Assembly: GCA_020630575.1 (NCBI GenBank)
Contig: JAHDBD010000009.1
Location: forward strand, 1-64,000
From: Bernardetia sp.
Lineage (GTDB): Bacteria > Bacteroidota > Bacteroidia > Cytophagales > Bernardetiaceae
Length of the DNA: 64,000 nt
Reading direction: 5' to 3'
Numbering within the stretch: the first letter of the stretch is position 1; each line of letters starts with the position of its first letter. Made by a program: the position numbers and the translations under genes. Of the stretch, positions 46,001 through 55,282 are shown piece by piece. The notes under the pieces were generated by a model. That model did no database searches, had not been told where the DNA came from, and was given only the letters and a program-made list of their open reading frames with translations.

Positions 46001-48097
46001 ATGAATCTCAAAAACCAATCTCAAAAAGGTAATTCTATCAAGCTATTTCTAGCTTTGGGTTTACTTTTTGCATTTTTTACAGGTTGCTCATCTGTGTATC
46101 AAAAAGCAGAATCCGAATTTGATAGAGCAGCATACAATAAAGCAATTACGCTTTATCAGTCTTATTTGTCTAAAAATCCAGCCAAAGCTGCCGAGGTAAA
46201 TTATAAGATTGCAGAAGCCTATCGCCGTTCGAACCGTTTGCAAATGGCTCTTCCTTATTATAACAAAACTAAAGAAGCAGGAACAGAAAAACTTACAGCA
46301 GGTGACCGTGATACACTTCGTTATTACACAGCCGAAGCATTGAAAGTCAATAAAATGTATGATGCTGCAAAAGTACAGTTTGAAGATTATGTAAAGTTAG
46401 GCATCAATCAAAAGCTTAAAACTTTAGCTCAAACAGAGATTGAAAACCTAGAAAATATCAATCAGATTATAGAAGGTAATAAATATGTAACAGTTGTTCC
46501 TTGTGATGGAATAAACACAGAAAGCTCTGATTTTGCGCCTACAAAATGGATGAACAAACTTGTTTTTTCATCAGATAGAAGAAAAGAAGCTACTTATGAA
46601 GGGACAGGACAAGGTTTTTATGATTTGTACAGCTTCGAAACCGAAAACGATATTTCTGACACAACCAATGCTTGTGTGGGAACAGTAAAAATTTGGGGAG
46701 GAGATGTTTTTAATAAAGCAGGAACTCATGATGCGTCAGCTACTTTTTCGCCTGATGGAAATACTGTTATTTTTGCTCGCAGTGGAAACGGTGATAAAAG
46801 AGGAGAATCTGACAAAGAAGTAAGTCTTTATACATCTTCTTTGAACAATGGAGTTTGGTCAGAGCCAAAAGCATTAACCTATGTAAATAGTAGCTATTGG
46901 GACGGAACACCACATATTTCTAAAGATGGACAGACACTTTATTTTTCTTCTAATCGTGCTTCTAGCAAAGGAGGCTTAGATATTTATACAGCAAGTTATA
47001 ATGATAGAGACAAAACATGGTCAAATGTTCAGCGTTTGGGAGACGATATTAATACAGAAGGAAATGAAATGTTTCCTTATATTGATGAAACAGGTCGTTT
47101 CTTTTTTGCTTCTGATGGGCAAGGTGGTTTAGGTGGTTTGGATATTTTTGTGCAAGAAGAAATGAAAAATCCTTCAGATACAGATACCACTTCTATGATT
47201 AAGAAAGTTCGTAATGTAGGTGCGCCAATAAATAGTGCAGGCGATGATTTTGGACTTACTTTTACAGAAAAAGAAGATAAAGGAGGTTATTTTACGTCAA
47301 AGCGTGATAATAAAAACGGAATGGACAGCACAATCACAGAAACGAATGATGATATTTATCGTTTTCATTTAGATTCTTTGGATATTCGTGAAGTACGTTA
47401 TGTGCTTCGTGGAACAGTAGAAGGAATTGATAAAGTAGAAAATACTCGTGAATTTCTTTCAGGTGTCGAAATGGATTTAAACTTAGGAAATAATAATATA
47501 GTAAAAGTTTCAACAGATGATAAAGGAAAATTCTTATTTGATACTTCCCTTGTTATTGGAAAAGTATATGATATAGATGTAAATGCAGCAGGATATTTAC
47601 CAAAAAATGATAATGCTTTTTCTACTGTTGGTCGTGGTTTGGATGAAACTAAACTAACTCAAATGTACACACTTGTTTATTTTGATACTGCTTTCGTCTT
47701 GACAAAAGACTTTTTTGTAACAGGTGGAGGAGAAGGAAAAGACATGTTGCCACCAGAGATTGAGATTTTATATGAATTGGATAAAGACAGACTTACGCCA
47801 GAAGCAAAAGAAAAACTAGATAATTTTGTAGTTTTCTTGAAAGAATATTTGGCTATGTATCCAGATGCTAAACTTACAATGGGTTCTCATACCGATTCAA
47901 GGGGGTCTAATAGATATAATCAGAATCTTTCTCAACGTCGTGCAAATTCTGCTGTAAATTATATCATAGCAAAAGGAATTTCTAAAAATAAAATAAAAGC
48001 AGTAGGTTATGGAGAAAATCGTTTGAAAATACCGAATGCTAAAAATGAAGAGGAACATCAGCTCAATCGTCGTACTACTGTAGAAGTGGTTAAGTAA
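46001..48097 (+). CDS. PorE-like OmpA family lipoprotein (TPR, PD40 propeller, Cna-B/CRD, OmpA)
   Basis: This 698-residue outer-membrane lipoprotein has its lipid-anchored Cys at about C29 (FFTGCSS). TPR-like repeats run from about 35 to 150. WD40-like PD40 propeller blades fill about 160-440 (SATFSPDGNTVIFAR, PHISKDGQTLYFSSNRA, DGQGGLGGLDIF). A carboxypeptidase-regulatory-like domain follows at about 460-540. An OmpA peptidoglycan-binding domain closes the protein (GSHTDSRGSNRYNQNLSQRRA). This order is that of PorE, which in Porphyromonas gingivalis ties the type IX secretion system to peptidoglycan. Many paralogues exist, so a T9SS role is inference. Confidence 0.85.
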   Translation: MNLKNQSQKGNSIKLFLALGLLFAFFTGCSSVYQKAESEFDRAAYNKAITLYQSYLSKNPAKAAEVNYKIAEAYRRSNRLQMALPYYNKTKEAGTEKLTAGDRDTLRYYTAEALKVNKMYDAAKVQFEDYVKLGINQKLKTLAQTEIENLENINQIIEGNKYVTVVPCDGINTESSDFAPTKWMNKLVFSSDRRKEATYEGTGQGFYDLYSFETENDISDTTNACVGTVKIWGGDVFNKAGTHDASATFSPDGNTVIFARSGNGDKRGESDKEVSLYTSSLNNGVWSEPKALTYVNSSYWDGTPHISKDGQTLYFSSNRASSKGGLDIYTASYNDRDKTWSNVQRLGDDINTEGNEMFPYIDETGRFFFASDGQGGLGGLDIFVQEEMKNPSDTDTTSMIKKVRNVGAPINSAGDDFGLTFTEKEDKGGYFTSKRDNKNGMDSTITETNDDIYRFHLDSLDIREVRYVLRGTVEGIDKVENTREFLSGVEMDLNLGNNNIVKVSTDDKGKFLFDTSLVIGKVYDIDVNAAGYLPKNDNAFSTVGRGLDETKLTQMYTLVYFDTAFVLTKDFFVTGGGEGKDMLPPEIEILYELDKDRLTPEAKEKLDNFVVFLKEYLAMYPDAKLTMGSHTDSRGSNRYNQNLSQRRANSAVNYIIAKGISKNKIKAVGYGENRLKIPNAKNEEEHQLNRRTTVEVVK

Positions 48098-48125
48098 AGT
48101 AAGTTTCCTCTAAAAGTTTACCTTG

Positions 48126-48157
48126 AAAGGCATTTCTTAATTGAAATGCCTTTTTTA
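48126..48157 (+). terminator. Intrinsic terminator of the PorE-like gene
   Basis: AAAGGCATTTC (48126-48136) pairs with GAAATGCCTTT (48143-48153), and a T-rich tail follows to 48160. Confidence 0.88.
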
Positions 48158-48175
48158 TTTGATTATAAAATAACT

Positions 48176-48622
48176 ATGAAGATTTTTATAAAAATAATAC
48201 TTACTGTTGTTATATTTCAAGGTTGCACAACTTCAAAAACTAAAATTGGGAAAGATTTTGTATGTGATGGTAATGAATATTATTGTGAGAGAAATGAAGA
48301 AAATCTTAAATGTTTGGCTACTTTTAAATTTTCGACTTCAAAAAACAGGTTTCATATAAATGAAAAGGTTTATTATGAGTATTCAATTGGAAGTGATAAC
48401 AATTATTCAGCATCCTTTTTTTGTATAGAAAATGAATTGAATGAAATCGTATATTATAGAGGAGCAACACACTATTGCAGCTTTTATAAAGATAATGAAG
48501 AAGGCAAAGAAGTGAAAGAGTATATCTTATCTCAAATCCTCCCCATACAAATTATGGAAGCAGAGGAAATAGGAGGCGAAATGGAAGGAGTAGATGGAGA
48601 AATTGAAATAAAAGAAAGGTAA
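48176..48622 (+). CDS. Small lipoprotein of unknown function
   Basis: This 148-residue protein starts MKIFIKIILTVVIFQGCTTS, a clear lipoprotein signal with Cys at 17. That is why the ATG at 48176 is preferred over the one at 48146, which sits inside the preceding terminator. The mature part has several cysteines (VCDGNEYYCERN, KCLATF, SFFCIE, HYCSF) and an acidic tail. No family was recognised. It is convergent with the gene ending at 48630. Confidence 0.65.
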   Translation: MKIFIKIILTVVIFQGCTTSKTKIGKDFVCDGNEYYCERNEENLKCLATFKFSTSKNRFHINEKVYYEYSIGSDNNYSASFFCIENELNEIVYYRGATHYCSFYKDNEEGKEVKEYILSQILPIQIMEAEEIGGEMEGVDGEIEIKER

Positions 48623-48629
48623 ACTAGTA

Positions 48630-49409
48630 TTATGTTTTCTCTAAAACAGCTAAATACTCCACCAAACGACGCTTTGCAATTGGAAAAATAGAGTTTTCAA
48701 ATGAACAAACAACAGAACTCTGCATCAAAAAAGTAGCAGGATTTGGTAAGTTTCTATTGTTTCTAATAAGATTTATTTTCAGGTTTTCATAGGTTTCAAA
48801 CTTACTTTTTAGAAGTGTGTCTATGTGTTGCAAGTTCAATCCTCTCAAAATTTCCTTTGTATCTGTTTTTTCGAAAAGTGTAATTTTATATTTATAAATC
48901 TGAACTGTATTGTTTAGTTTTTCTTTATTCTGATTTTCATTTACTCCTAAAAATAAATATCCTTCTCTAAAATAAATAGGTGTAATTCCGACAGGAACAA
49001 TCTCTAAATGCTGATTTATCCAATCATAAATCTGTTTTCCTTCATTTACACTAGCATTGATTTTTGGTAAAGCAAACTCAACTACGCTTTCTATTTCTTG
49101 CATCATGTCATCATCTTTCAAAATAGAAGTATAAGTTAATTTTAATTTTTCAAAATCTGCTTTGGAAAGTTTTTTAGGAAATTTTTCTGATAAGAGCTGT
49201 TTGTTTTCTTTTATTTGAAGTAGATTATTATAATGAAAAAGCAGTTCTGAAAAAGTAGGATATAATTTTACTTCATCAAATTGTTTTTTTGTGTATTGCA
49301 AGTATGCTAAAAGCATATATTTTTTATACTCAAAATCTATAAGACCTTGCGTAATCCAATCTGGAGATAGATAGTTGGTTTTTTTATTCGAAGAATTTGA
49401 CAATTTCAT
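48630..49409 (-). CDS. Conserved protein of unknown function
   Basis: This 259-residue protein has no signal peptide or membrane helix. It is mainly helical at first (SPDWITQGLIDFEYKKYMLLAYLQ), with a mixed central part (GKQIYDWINQHLEIVPVGI) and an ending in VCSFENSIFPIAKRRLVEYLAVLEK. The start at 49409 is preferred because residues before it are not structured like the rest; an ATG at 49451 is also in frame. I do not recognise a domain. Confidence 0.6.
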   Translation of the reverse strand: MKLSNSSNKKTNYLSPDWITQGLIDFEYKKYMLLAYLQYTKKQFDEVKLYPTFSELLFHYNNLLQIKENKQLLSEKFPKKLSKADFEKLKLTYTSILKDDDMMQEIESVVEFALPKINASVNEGKQIYDWINQHLEIVPVGITPIYFREGYLFLGVNENQNKEKLNNTVQIYKYKITLFEKTDTKEILRGLNLQHIDTLLKSKFETYENLKINLIRNNRNLPNPATFLMQSSVVCSFENSIFPIAKRRLVEYLAVLEKT

Positions 49410-49500
49410 TAGATAATTATTTGGTTCTCTATCTAAAATAGCAAATATCATTCTTACTTCAAAATCAATTTCAAACTATTATTTAAATCTCTGCTATTTT

Positions 49501-49827
49501 CTAAAGATTTATTTTAAGCGTGTTTTTTGTTTTGGCATCAACAACAGTATAAAATAGTTCGCCTTTCTTTTTATACACAGAATCTCCAACATGTATCTTC
49601 TCTGTCAAAGAATTATTTATCTTGAAAGTATCTCCATTTTCTAGTTCTATTATCTGATAGCTTACTTTTCGTCCTTCTCTTGCTTCTCTAATCAATTTTA
49701 TTGTTCCATTTCCTTCTTGATTTAGAATACTTTCTGTGTTGCTCTTATCTAACTTTGAAACCATAATTCCGAAAATAAGCATAAAAAGCACAATAACACC
49801 GACTATCACTTTAGTTGAATTTTTCAT
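49501..49827 (-). CDS. Small single-TM protein of unknown function
   Basis: This 108-residue protein starts MKNSTKVIVGVIVLFMLIFGIMV, which gives one N-terminal membrane helix and an extracytoplasmic beta-rich part (YQIIELENGDTFKI, then IHVGDSVYKKKGELFYTVVD). An ATG at 49932 would add a 35-residue lysine- and hydrophobic-rich leader that looks like non-coding sequence. The protein is likely periplasmic and anchored. Its function is unknown. Confidence 0.6.
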   Translation of the reverse strand: MKNSTKVIVGVIVLFMLIFGIMVSKLDKSNTESILNQEGNGTIKLIREAREGRKVSYQIIELENGDTFKINNSLTEKIHVGDSVYKKKGELFYTVVDAKTKNTLKINL

Positions 49828-49949
49828 AATAGTATTTTTTATAAGAAGTTGTTTAAGAATATTTTTTGATAAATTAATTTTCTCTGAACTAAAAATAAAT
49901 AAAATTCTGTTAGATTGAACAATACTTACCAAGATAGATAATAGAAATA

Positions 49950-50912
49950 ATGGATACTACAACTACTAATTTTACAACTGAGAAGCTAACAAATAAGCAT
50001 CCTTTTCGGCAATGGCTAGAGTGGCAAATTCCAAATACACATTGGAAAATGAAAGGCTATTCAAGAAGTGGTGACAAAACTTTTTTTTACATTCCTCAAC
50101 TTGATATTTGTTTGGATGCAGCTTTAGCAGAAGGAAACCAAGCAAAACACGTTTTTGTTACGCATACACACAACGACCATATTGCAGATATTGAATATTT
50201 GTCTAGTAAAAGAGACGTTGAAATTTATTTACCAAAATCATCAGTTTCTTATTTGGAAAAATATATTTTGGTAAGACGAGAACTAAATCATTCTGCGCCC
50301 TATAATCCAGAACTGAGAGGAAACTGTTCTATCAAAGGAATAGAAAAAAATGATGTTGTTTTTTTTGGAAAGCACGACAATTATAAAGTAGAAATAGCCG
50401 AATGTTTTCATCGTATTGATTGTGTTGGTTATGCTTTTTCTGAAAAAAGCCGTCGTTTGAAAGCTGAATATGAAACAATAAAGCAAGAATATTTAGCAAA
50501 AAATGAAATGCCAGAGTTTGGAAAGTTTTTAGCAGAAAAGAAAAAAACAGAAGAAGTAGAAGAATGGATTTATGAACCCAAATTTGCTTTTTTAGGAGAT
50601 ACAACTGAAAGAGTGTTTGAAGAAAATTCTTTTTTATTGAACTATCCTGTCATTTTTACAGAATGCACTTTCCTTACAGATGAGCATTTTGAGTATGCAG
50701 CAGAAAGAGGGCATAGTCATTGGCAGAATCTAAAGTCAATTATTAAAGCTAATTCAAATATAATTTTTGTATTGATTCACTTTAGTTTGCGTTATTCAGA
50801 TGCTGAAATTATTGAGTTTTTTAATCAAGAATTAATACAAAATGAAATTTCGAATGTCAAAATTTGGGTTTCTGAAAGCTCTTTACTTCCAGCACAACAC
50901 CAAAAAAGTTGA
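49950..50912 (+). CDS. RNase Z-like MBL-fold hydrolase
   Basis: This 320-residue metallo-beta-lactamase-fold protein has the metal motif H72-T-H-N-D-H77 (VTHTHNDHIADI), FLGDTTERVF with the bridging Asp, and AERGHSHWQNL, which resembles the tRNase Z HST-type region. The layout resembles ribonuclease Z, but the N-terminus is unusual and the sequence is divergent, so the substrate may differ. A hairpin shared with the convergent gene follows its stop. Confidence 0.75.
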   Translation: MDTTTTNFTTEKLTNKHPFRQWLEWQIPNTHWKMKGYSRSGDKTFFYIPQLDICLDAALAEGNQAKHVFVTHTHNDHIADIEYLSSKRDVEIYLPKSSVSYLEKYILVRRELNHSAPYNPELRGNCSIKGIEKNDVVFFGKHDNYKVEIAECFHRIDCVGYAFSEKSRRLKAEYETIKQEYLAKNEMPEFGKFLAEKKKTEEVEEWIYEPKFAFLGDTTERVFEENSFLLNYPVIFTECTFLTDEHFEYAAERGHSHWQNLKSIIKANSNIIFVLIHFSLRYSDAEIIEFFNQELIQNEISNVKIWVSESSLLPAQHQKS

Positions 50913-50918
50913 AACAAT

Positions 50919-50958
50919 AAAATAGCTAAACTTCAATCGTATGAGGTTTAGCTATTTT
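50919..50958. terminator. Bidirectional intrinsic terminator
   Basis: AAAATAGCTAAAC (50919-50931) pairs with GTTTAGCTATTTT (50946-50958), between the convergent RNase Z-like and membrane-protein genes. A T-rich tail follows. Confidence 0.85.
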
Positions 50959-50980
50959 GATTTTTCTGATTAAAAATTAT

Positions 50981-52420
50981 TTATTTTTCTTCATACTTTA
51001 CATTATCAAACTCAACTATTTGAGTTCCACAAGTTATCAGTCCTATTTTTTCAATTTTAGAAAAAAGCATTTCTTCCTTCAATACTTTTTTATCATTGAC
51101 AAAAAATTCTAACTGTTTCTTTCCTAATGATTTTATAGATAAACGATAGGTTTCTTTTCCTTTACTGACAAATCCTGTTGGAACATACTTTGTTGCATAA
51201 GTTACTTTATTATCTTGTCCGACGAGTTTAAAAATAGCTTTTCCTGCATTTGTTATCATAAACTCTCCTATTTCTCCATCTCCAGAAATAAATAAAACAC
51301 CAAAATCTTTTGGCTGCCCCTCTTTCCAAGTTACATCTGTACTTAGTTCCCATTTTTTATCCTGCCTAACAGTTGGTAGAAAAGCTTCTGTACGATGACA
51401 AAACTCCTCTTCATTATGATTCATAATAAATTTGCCTTCTTTATTTTCGAAGGTATAACTAAATTTACTATCCACATCCCAATCTGAAAAAGTCGTCGTC
51501 GTCGGATTTTCAAATGATTCATTTAAAATATATTCTCCTGTATCATCATTTTTGATACTAATTTCATCAAAACCAATAGTTTGATGGTCGCAAAGCCTAA
51601 ATCCAATATAATTAAATTGAAAAGGAGCTAATTTTCCTTTTCGGATAAATTTATCATCAATATAATATTCGTAATTGCCTGCCTTTACTTCAATACGTTG
51701 TATATGAGCATTGGATTTATCTGTAAAGACTTTGTAATTCCAATCATTATCTGTGAATTTATCATAATAGCGCACTGAAACATTTGCTTTTCCTTCCTTA
51801 CTCAAAGAAAAAATCATATAGTTTTCATTATTATTGATTAGGTTGATTCCATACATTGCATACGAGCCACTTTTCCAATTACTCTTAGTTATAATAGTGT
51901 AGTTTTCTGGAAATTTTATGACTGGACTGCTATTCCAATAACACCATTCATCAATATTGCTTTCATAAATAAACTCTCCATTTTCGATATTTTTTTTATA
52001 ATTATAACTTTCTTCATTTACAAAAATACTTGATTCTGTTTCAAAATCTTCTGTATACGAAAACAAAACAGGTTCAACAGGCTTAGGACGAAATAAATAA
52101 TAGGCTACCAAAATACTGATTAATCCAAGCGCAAAAACGATTAAATAAAAGGTATTTCTTTTTGTTTTCTTTGAAAGCTGTTCTCTTGCAGCTTTTTCTA
52201 GCTCGTCTTTTTTTATTTTTTGATAGAGCTTTTCTACATCTTCTTTTTCTAAAGAAGTCATTTCTGCTAAGGCTTCTTTGGTTGCTTCTCTGACAGATGT
52301 ATCGTTTTGATGGCTTTTGAGCTCTTCATCTTTATCAAAAACTTGTTTTTTGAGCCGTTCTAATATTCGTTTTTCTAGTTCTTCTTTCTCTCTTCTATTT
52401 TTTTCTGAATGATTAGCCAT
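50981..52420 (-). CDS. Single-TM protein with cytoplasmic coiled coil and extracytoplasmic beta-rich domains
   Basis: This is a 479-residue protein. Residues 1-88 are highly charged and predicted coiled coil (EKEELEKRILERLKKQVFDKDEEL). A membrane helix lies at about 91-111 (TFYLIVFALGLISILVAYYLF). The remainder holds two similar beta-sandwich-like halves (LFSYTEDFETE and YILNESFENP start them; ISIKNDDTG and NVKYEEK end them). These recall LamG or concanavalin-like folds. It would link cytoplasm and periplasm. No specific family was recognised. Confidence 0.65.
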   Translation of the reverse strand: MANHSEKNRREKEELEKRILERLKKQVFDKDEELKSHQNDTSVREATKEALAEMTSLEKEDVEKLYQKIKKDELEKAAREQLSKKTKRNTFYLIVFALGLISILVAYYLFRPKPVEPVLFSYTEDFETESSIFVNEESYNYKKNIENGEFIYESNIDEWCYWNSSPVIKFPENYTIITKSNWKSGSYAMYGINLINNNENYMIFSLSKEGKANVSVRYYDKFTDNDWNYKVFTDKSNAHIQRIEVKAGNYEYYIDDKFIRKGKLAPFQFNYIGFRLCDHQTIGFDEISIKNDDTGEYILNESFENPTTTTFSDWDVDSKFSYTFENKEGKFIMNHNEEEFCHRTEAFLPTVRQDKKWELSTDVTWKEGQPKDFGVLFISGDGEIGEFMITNAGKAIFKLVGQDNKVTYATKYVPTGFVSKGKETYRLSIKSLGKKQLEFFVNDKKVLKEEMLFSKIEKIGLITCGTQIVEFDNVKYEEK

Positions 52421-52557
52421 AAGTAAAAATTGATTAATGATAATTTGGTAAATTTTGGTAAAAACAAATTACTAATTATTTTGCTATTTTTTGGAAGAGT
52501 TATGGAAAAAATAAAATAAATTTAAGTTAATGCAGCATTTTCTTAAAAAAAAGTGTC

Positions 52558-52587
52558 TTGTTTAAAAGTATTTAATGCTTAATTTTG
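52558..52587 (+). promoter_or_regulatory. Bacteroidota-type promoter of the lipoprotein gene at 52633
   Basis: TTG at 52558-52560, 19 bp, then TAATTTTG at 52580-52587 match the -33/-7 consensus of Bacteroidota housekeeping promoters. The predicted start site gives a leader of about 40 bases. Confidence 0.6.
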
Positions 52588-52632
52588 CATCTTATAAAAA
52601 TCAAACTCAAAAATCATCAATAACTTTATTAT

Positions 52633-53139
52633 ATGAATACTTGGTCAATCTCAAAATATAGTATAAAGTATCAATTTATTTTATTTATCGCTACCTCACT
52701 TTTTATTTTTAGTGCGTGTGGAGATAGCTCAAAAGAAACACCAAAACCAGATTACAAATCTTTGATAATTGGAAAATATGCAGGAGAGATTAGCTTTGGT
52801 AATGATTTAGTATTTACAGATACTGCAACTGTTTCAGCAGGTAGTGTTGCTGACGAGATAATCTTTACTTATAAACTTTCTCCACCTGATAGTTCTATTA
52901 CCCTCAAGATACAATTAGTGGATATAAATTCTTATGAAGGGCTTGCACTAAGAATTCCTGAGCAAACTGTAAATTCGATACAAGTAGCAGGGGTTGCCAT
53001 AGATCCTTCAGATGTACGAGGAAGACAAGGGTATTTCTTTTATCAAGACGAAAATAATCAATTACTCAATCAAATAAGATTTACAGTTATAGCAGACGGA
53101 TTAGTTTCTTTTCATGATTTCAAAAAAATTGCAGAGTAA
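52633..53139 (+). CDS. Small lipoprotein of unknown function
   Basis: This 168-residue lipoprotein has its lipobox in FIFSACGDS. The mature part starts YKSLIIGKYAGEISF and is mostly beta (DTATVSAGSVADEIIFTYKL, SITLKIQLVDINSY). Small calycin- or lipocalin-like lipoproteins of this kind abound in Bacteroidota, but I cannot assign a family. It has its own promoter-like motif and a very strong terminator, so it is likely a single-gene transcript. Confidence 0.7.
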   Translation: MNTWSISKYSIKYQFILFIATSLFIFSACGDSSKETPKPDYKSLIIGKYAGEISFGNDLVFTDTATVSAGSVADEIIFTYKLSPPDSSITLKIQLVDINSYEGLALRIPEQTVNSIQVAGVAIDPSDVRGRQGYFFYQDENNQLLNQIRFTVIADGLVSFHDFKKIAE

Positions 53140-53160
53140 CTTACACGTAAATAACTGCAA

Positions 53161-53194
53161 AAAGGCAAACCAAAATTTTGGTTTGCCTTTTTTT
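53161..53194 (+). terminator. Strong intrinsic terminator
   Basis: AAAGGCAAACCAAAA and its exact complement form a 30-bp perfect palindrome (53161-53190), followed by a T tract. Confidence 0.92.
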
Positions 53195-53342
53195 ATGTCA
53201 AAAAATAATTTCTGAGCTATAGAACATTTAAAAAAACACAAAGAATGAGTAGAATTACGATTTTTCAAAAAAAAACTCTAAACTTTATAAGCAAAGACAC
53301 GTTTTGAATACAAATTTTAACTAAACTTTTAATCAAAAAACA

Positions 53343-53732
53343 ATGAATTTAGTCACAAAATTCATTTCCAAACTATTCAACGAACCTATCATGAACTGGA
53401 ATAAATTAGAAACTCCTGAAAAACTTCAAGAAATTATTAAAGATTCAAATACAACTCCTATTCTTATTTTCAAACACAGTACACGCTGCTCTATTAGTTC
53501 CATGGCTCTTTCTCGCTTCGAACGCCAATGGAATCAAGAAAAAATGGGAAATGTACAGCCTTATTATTTAGATTTAATTCAGCATAGAAATATTTCAAAT
53601 ATGATTGCAGAAGAATTGAATATCAATCACGAATCACCTCAAGTCTTATTAGTAGAAAATGGAAAATGCACTTACAATGCTTCTCATTCAGCTATTTACT
53701 TTGATGATTTGGTGGGAAAAGCACAGATTTAG
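53343..53732 (+). CDS. ytxJ: YtxJ-type monothiol bacilliredoxin-like protein
   Basis: This 129-residue thioredoxin-fold protein has ILIFKHSTRCSISS with a single Cys in the active-site position, and ESPQVLL with the cis-Pro of thioredoxins. This is the YtxJ family, proposed to remove bacillithiol from proteins. The next gene, 78 bp on, is bshA, which supports this role. A second ATG at 53391 (MNWNKLETPE) could be the true start; residues before it are hydrophobic and basic. Confidence 0.87.
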   Translation: MNLVTKFISKLFNEPIMNWNKLETPEKLQEIIKDSNTTPILIFKHSTRCSISSMALSRFERQWNQEKMGNVQPYYLDLIQHRNISNMIAEELNINHESPQVLLVENGKCTYNASHSAIYFDDLVGKAQI

Positions 53733-53810
53733 ATATTTAATAAAATAGGGAAAAGATAATACAAATTTTAATCAAACTCATTCTTACTTTTTACAAACTC
53801 ATTAAAATTC

Positions 53811-54950
53811 ATGAAAATAGGAATCGTCTGTTATCCTACTTATGGTGGAAGTGGTGTAGTAGCTACTGAACTAGGAAAAGCACTTGCAGAAGCAGGGCAT
53901 CAAGTTCATTTTATCACTTACGACCAACCTTCACGCCTTGCCCTTTTGAGTGGCAACATTTTTTATCATAAAGTCGATATCAGAACATATCCACTTTTCA
54001 AATATCCTCCCTATGAGCTTGCACTTGCCAGTAAGATGGTAAATGTAGTTAAGTGTGAAAAACTTGACCTTTTGCATGTTCATTATGCCATCCCTCATGC
54101 CTCGTCTGCCTATATGGCAAAGCAAATTTTGAAAACAGAAGGAATCCAAATTCCAGTTGTCACAACTTTGCATGGAACAGATATTACCCTTGTCGGAAAA
54201 GACCCAAGTTATGCACCTGTTGTAACATTTAGCATCAATGAATCGGATGGCGTTACAGCAGTTTCGGATAGTCTTCGTCAGCAAACCTATGATACATTTA
54301 AGGTTACAAAAGATATTGATGTTATTCCAAATTTTATTGACTTAGAGCGTTTTAAAAGACAGAAAAAAGACCATTTCAAAACAGCTATTTGTCCAAATGG
54401 AGAAAAATTAGTGGTTCATACTTCTAATTTTAGAAAAGTAAAACGTATTGATGATGTTATAAAAGTTTTTGCTAAAATTAGAAAACAAATTGAAGCAAAA
54501 TTACTACTTGTTGGAGAAGGTCCTGAAAGAAGCCCAATGGAAGAACTTGTAAAACAGTTAGGACTCTCAGATGATGTTCGTTTTTTGGGAGAAATCGAAG
54601 CCATTGAAGAAGTTCTGTCGGTAGCTGATTTATTTGTAATGCCTTCAGAAACAGAAAGTTTTGGTTTAGCTGCTTTAGAAGCAATGGCGTGTGAAGTGCC
54701 TGTCATTTCAAGTAATGCAGGTGGACTTGTAGAGCTGAATGTACAAGGTGTAAGTGGTTTTATGAGTAATGTTGGCGATGTGGAAGATATGGCAAAAAAT
54801 GCTTTAATTATCTTAGATGATGCTAATTTACCGACCTTCAAGGAAAATGCTCTCAAAAGAGCAAAAGAATTTGAGCTTTCAAATATTTTGCCTTTGTACG
54901 AAGAAGTGTATCATAAAGCTGTTGAGAAAGTGAAGGGGTTGGCAGTTTAA
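53811..54950 (+). CDS. bshA: N-acetyl-alpha-D-glucosaminyl L-malate synthase
   Basis: This 379-residue GT4 glycosyltransferase carries out the first step of bacillithiol synthesis (UDP-GlcNAc plus L-malate). KIGIVCYPTYGGSGVVATELG at the start is a BshA hallmark, with HVHYAIPHASSA, TTLHGTDITLVG and the nucleotide-sugar motif PSETESFGLAALEAMACEVPV. It is complete and of normal length. It lies with ytxJ upstream, and two small membrane-protein genes follow 12 bp later. The bshB and bshC genes are not in this window. Confidence 0.94.
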   Translation: MKIGIVCYPTYGGSGVVATELGKALAEAGHQVHFITYDQPSRLALLSGNIFYHKVDIRTYPLFKYPPYELALASKMVNVVKCEKLDLLHVHYAIPHASSAYMAKQILKTEGIQIPVVTTLHGTDITLVGKDPSYAPVVTFSINESDGVTAVSDSLRQQTYDTFKVTKDIDVIPNFIDLERFKRQKKDHFKTAICPNGEKLVVHTSNFRKVKRIDDVIKVFAKIRKQIEAKLLLVGEGPERSPMEELVKQLGLSDDVRFLGEIEAIEEVLSVADLFVMPSETESFGLAALEAMACEVPVISSNAGGLVELNVQGVSGFMSNVGDVEDMAKNALIILDDANLPTFKENALKRAKEFELSNILPLYEEVYHKAVEKVKGLAV

Positions 54951-54962
54951 TTTTACTTTTTT

Positions 54963-55277
54963 ATGGAAGAAATTTTAGATAGGGAAATATCAATTAAAAA
55001 GAAAAATAAGCCAAATAACTGGATAACTGTTTTTATAATAAACCTTATTTTAGTATTTGGCATTTTATCTCTAGGTATGTTTGTGAAAAATGCGAAAGAA
55101 GGTTTTTTATTGCTTGGGTTAGGAGTTATTATAGCATTACTTCTAAATACTGTAATAGCTATTGGACTATTATTTTCTACTTCTTCAAATTGGAAAAATT
55201 GGGCTATAGCTTTGATTGTTATCTTTATCCTAATTTTAGGAATTATTCTATACCTTGTCTTTGTTTTAAATAGTTAA
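54963..55277 (+). CDS. Small membrane protein, paralogue A
   Basis: This 104-residue protein has a polar head (MEEILDREISIKKKNK) and three predicted membrane helices (ITVFIINLILVFGILSLG, GFLLLGLGVIIALLLNTVIAIGLL and IALIVIFILILGIIL), with SSNWKNWA between the last two. It is clearly related to the gene that starts 5 bp after its stop. It probably shares a transcript with bshA, 12 bp upstream. The function is unknown. Confidence 0.7.
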   Translation: MEEILDREISIKKKNKPNNWITVFIINLILVFGILSLGMFVKNAKEGFLLLGLGVIIALLLNTVIAIGLLFSTSSNWKNWAIALIVIFILILGIILYLVFVLNS

Positions 55278-55282
55278 TTAGG

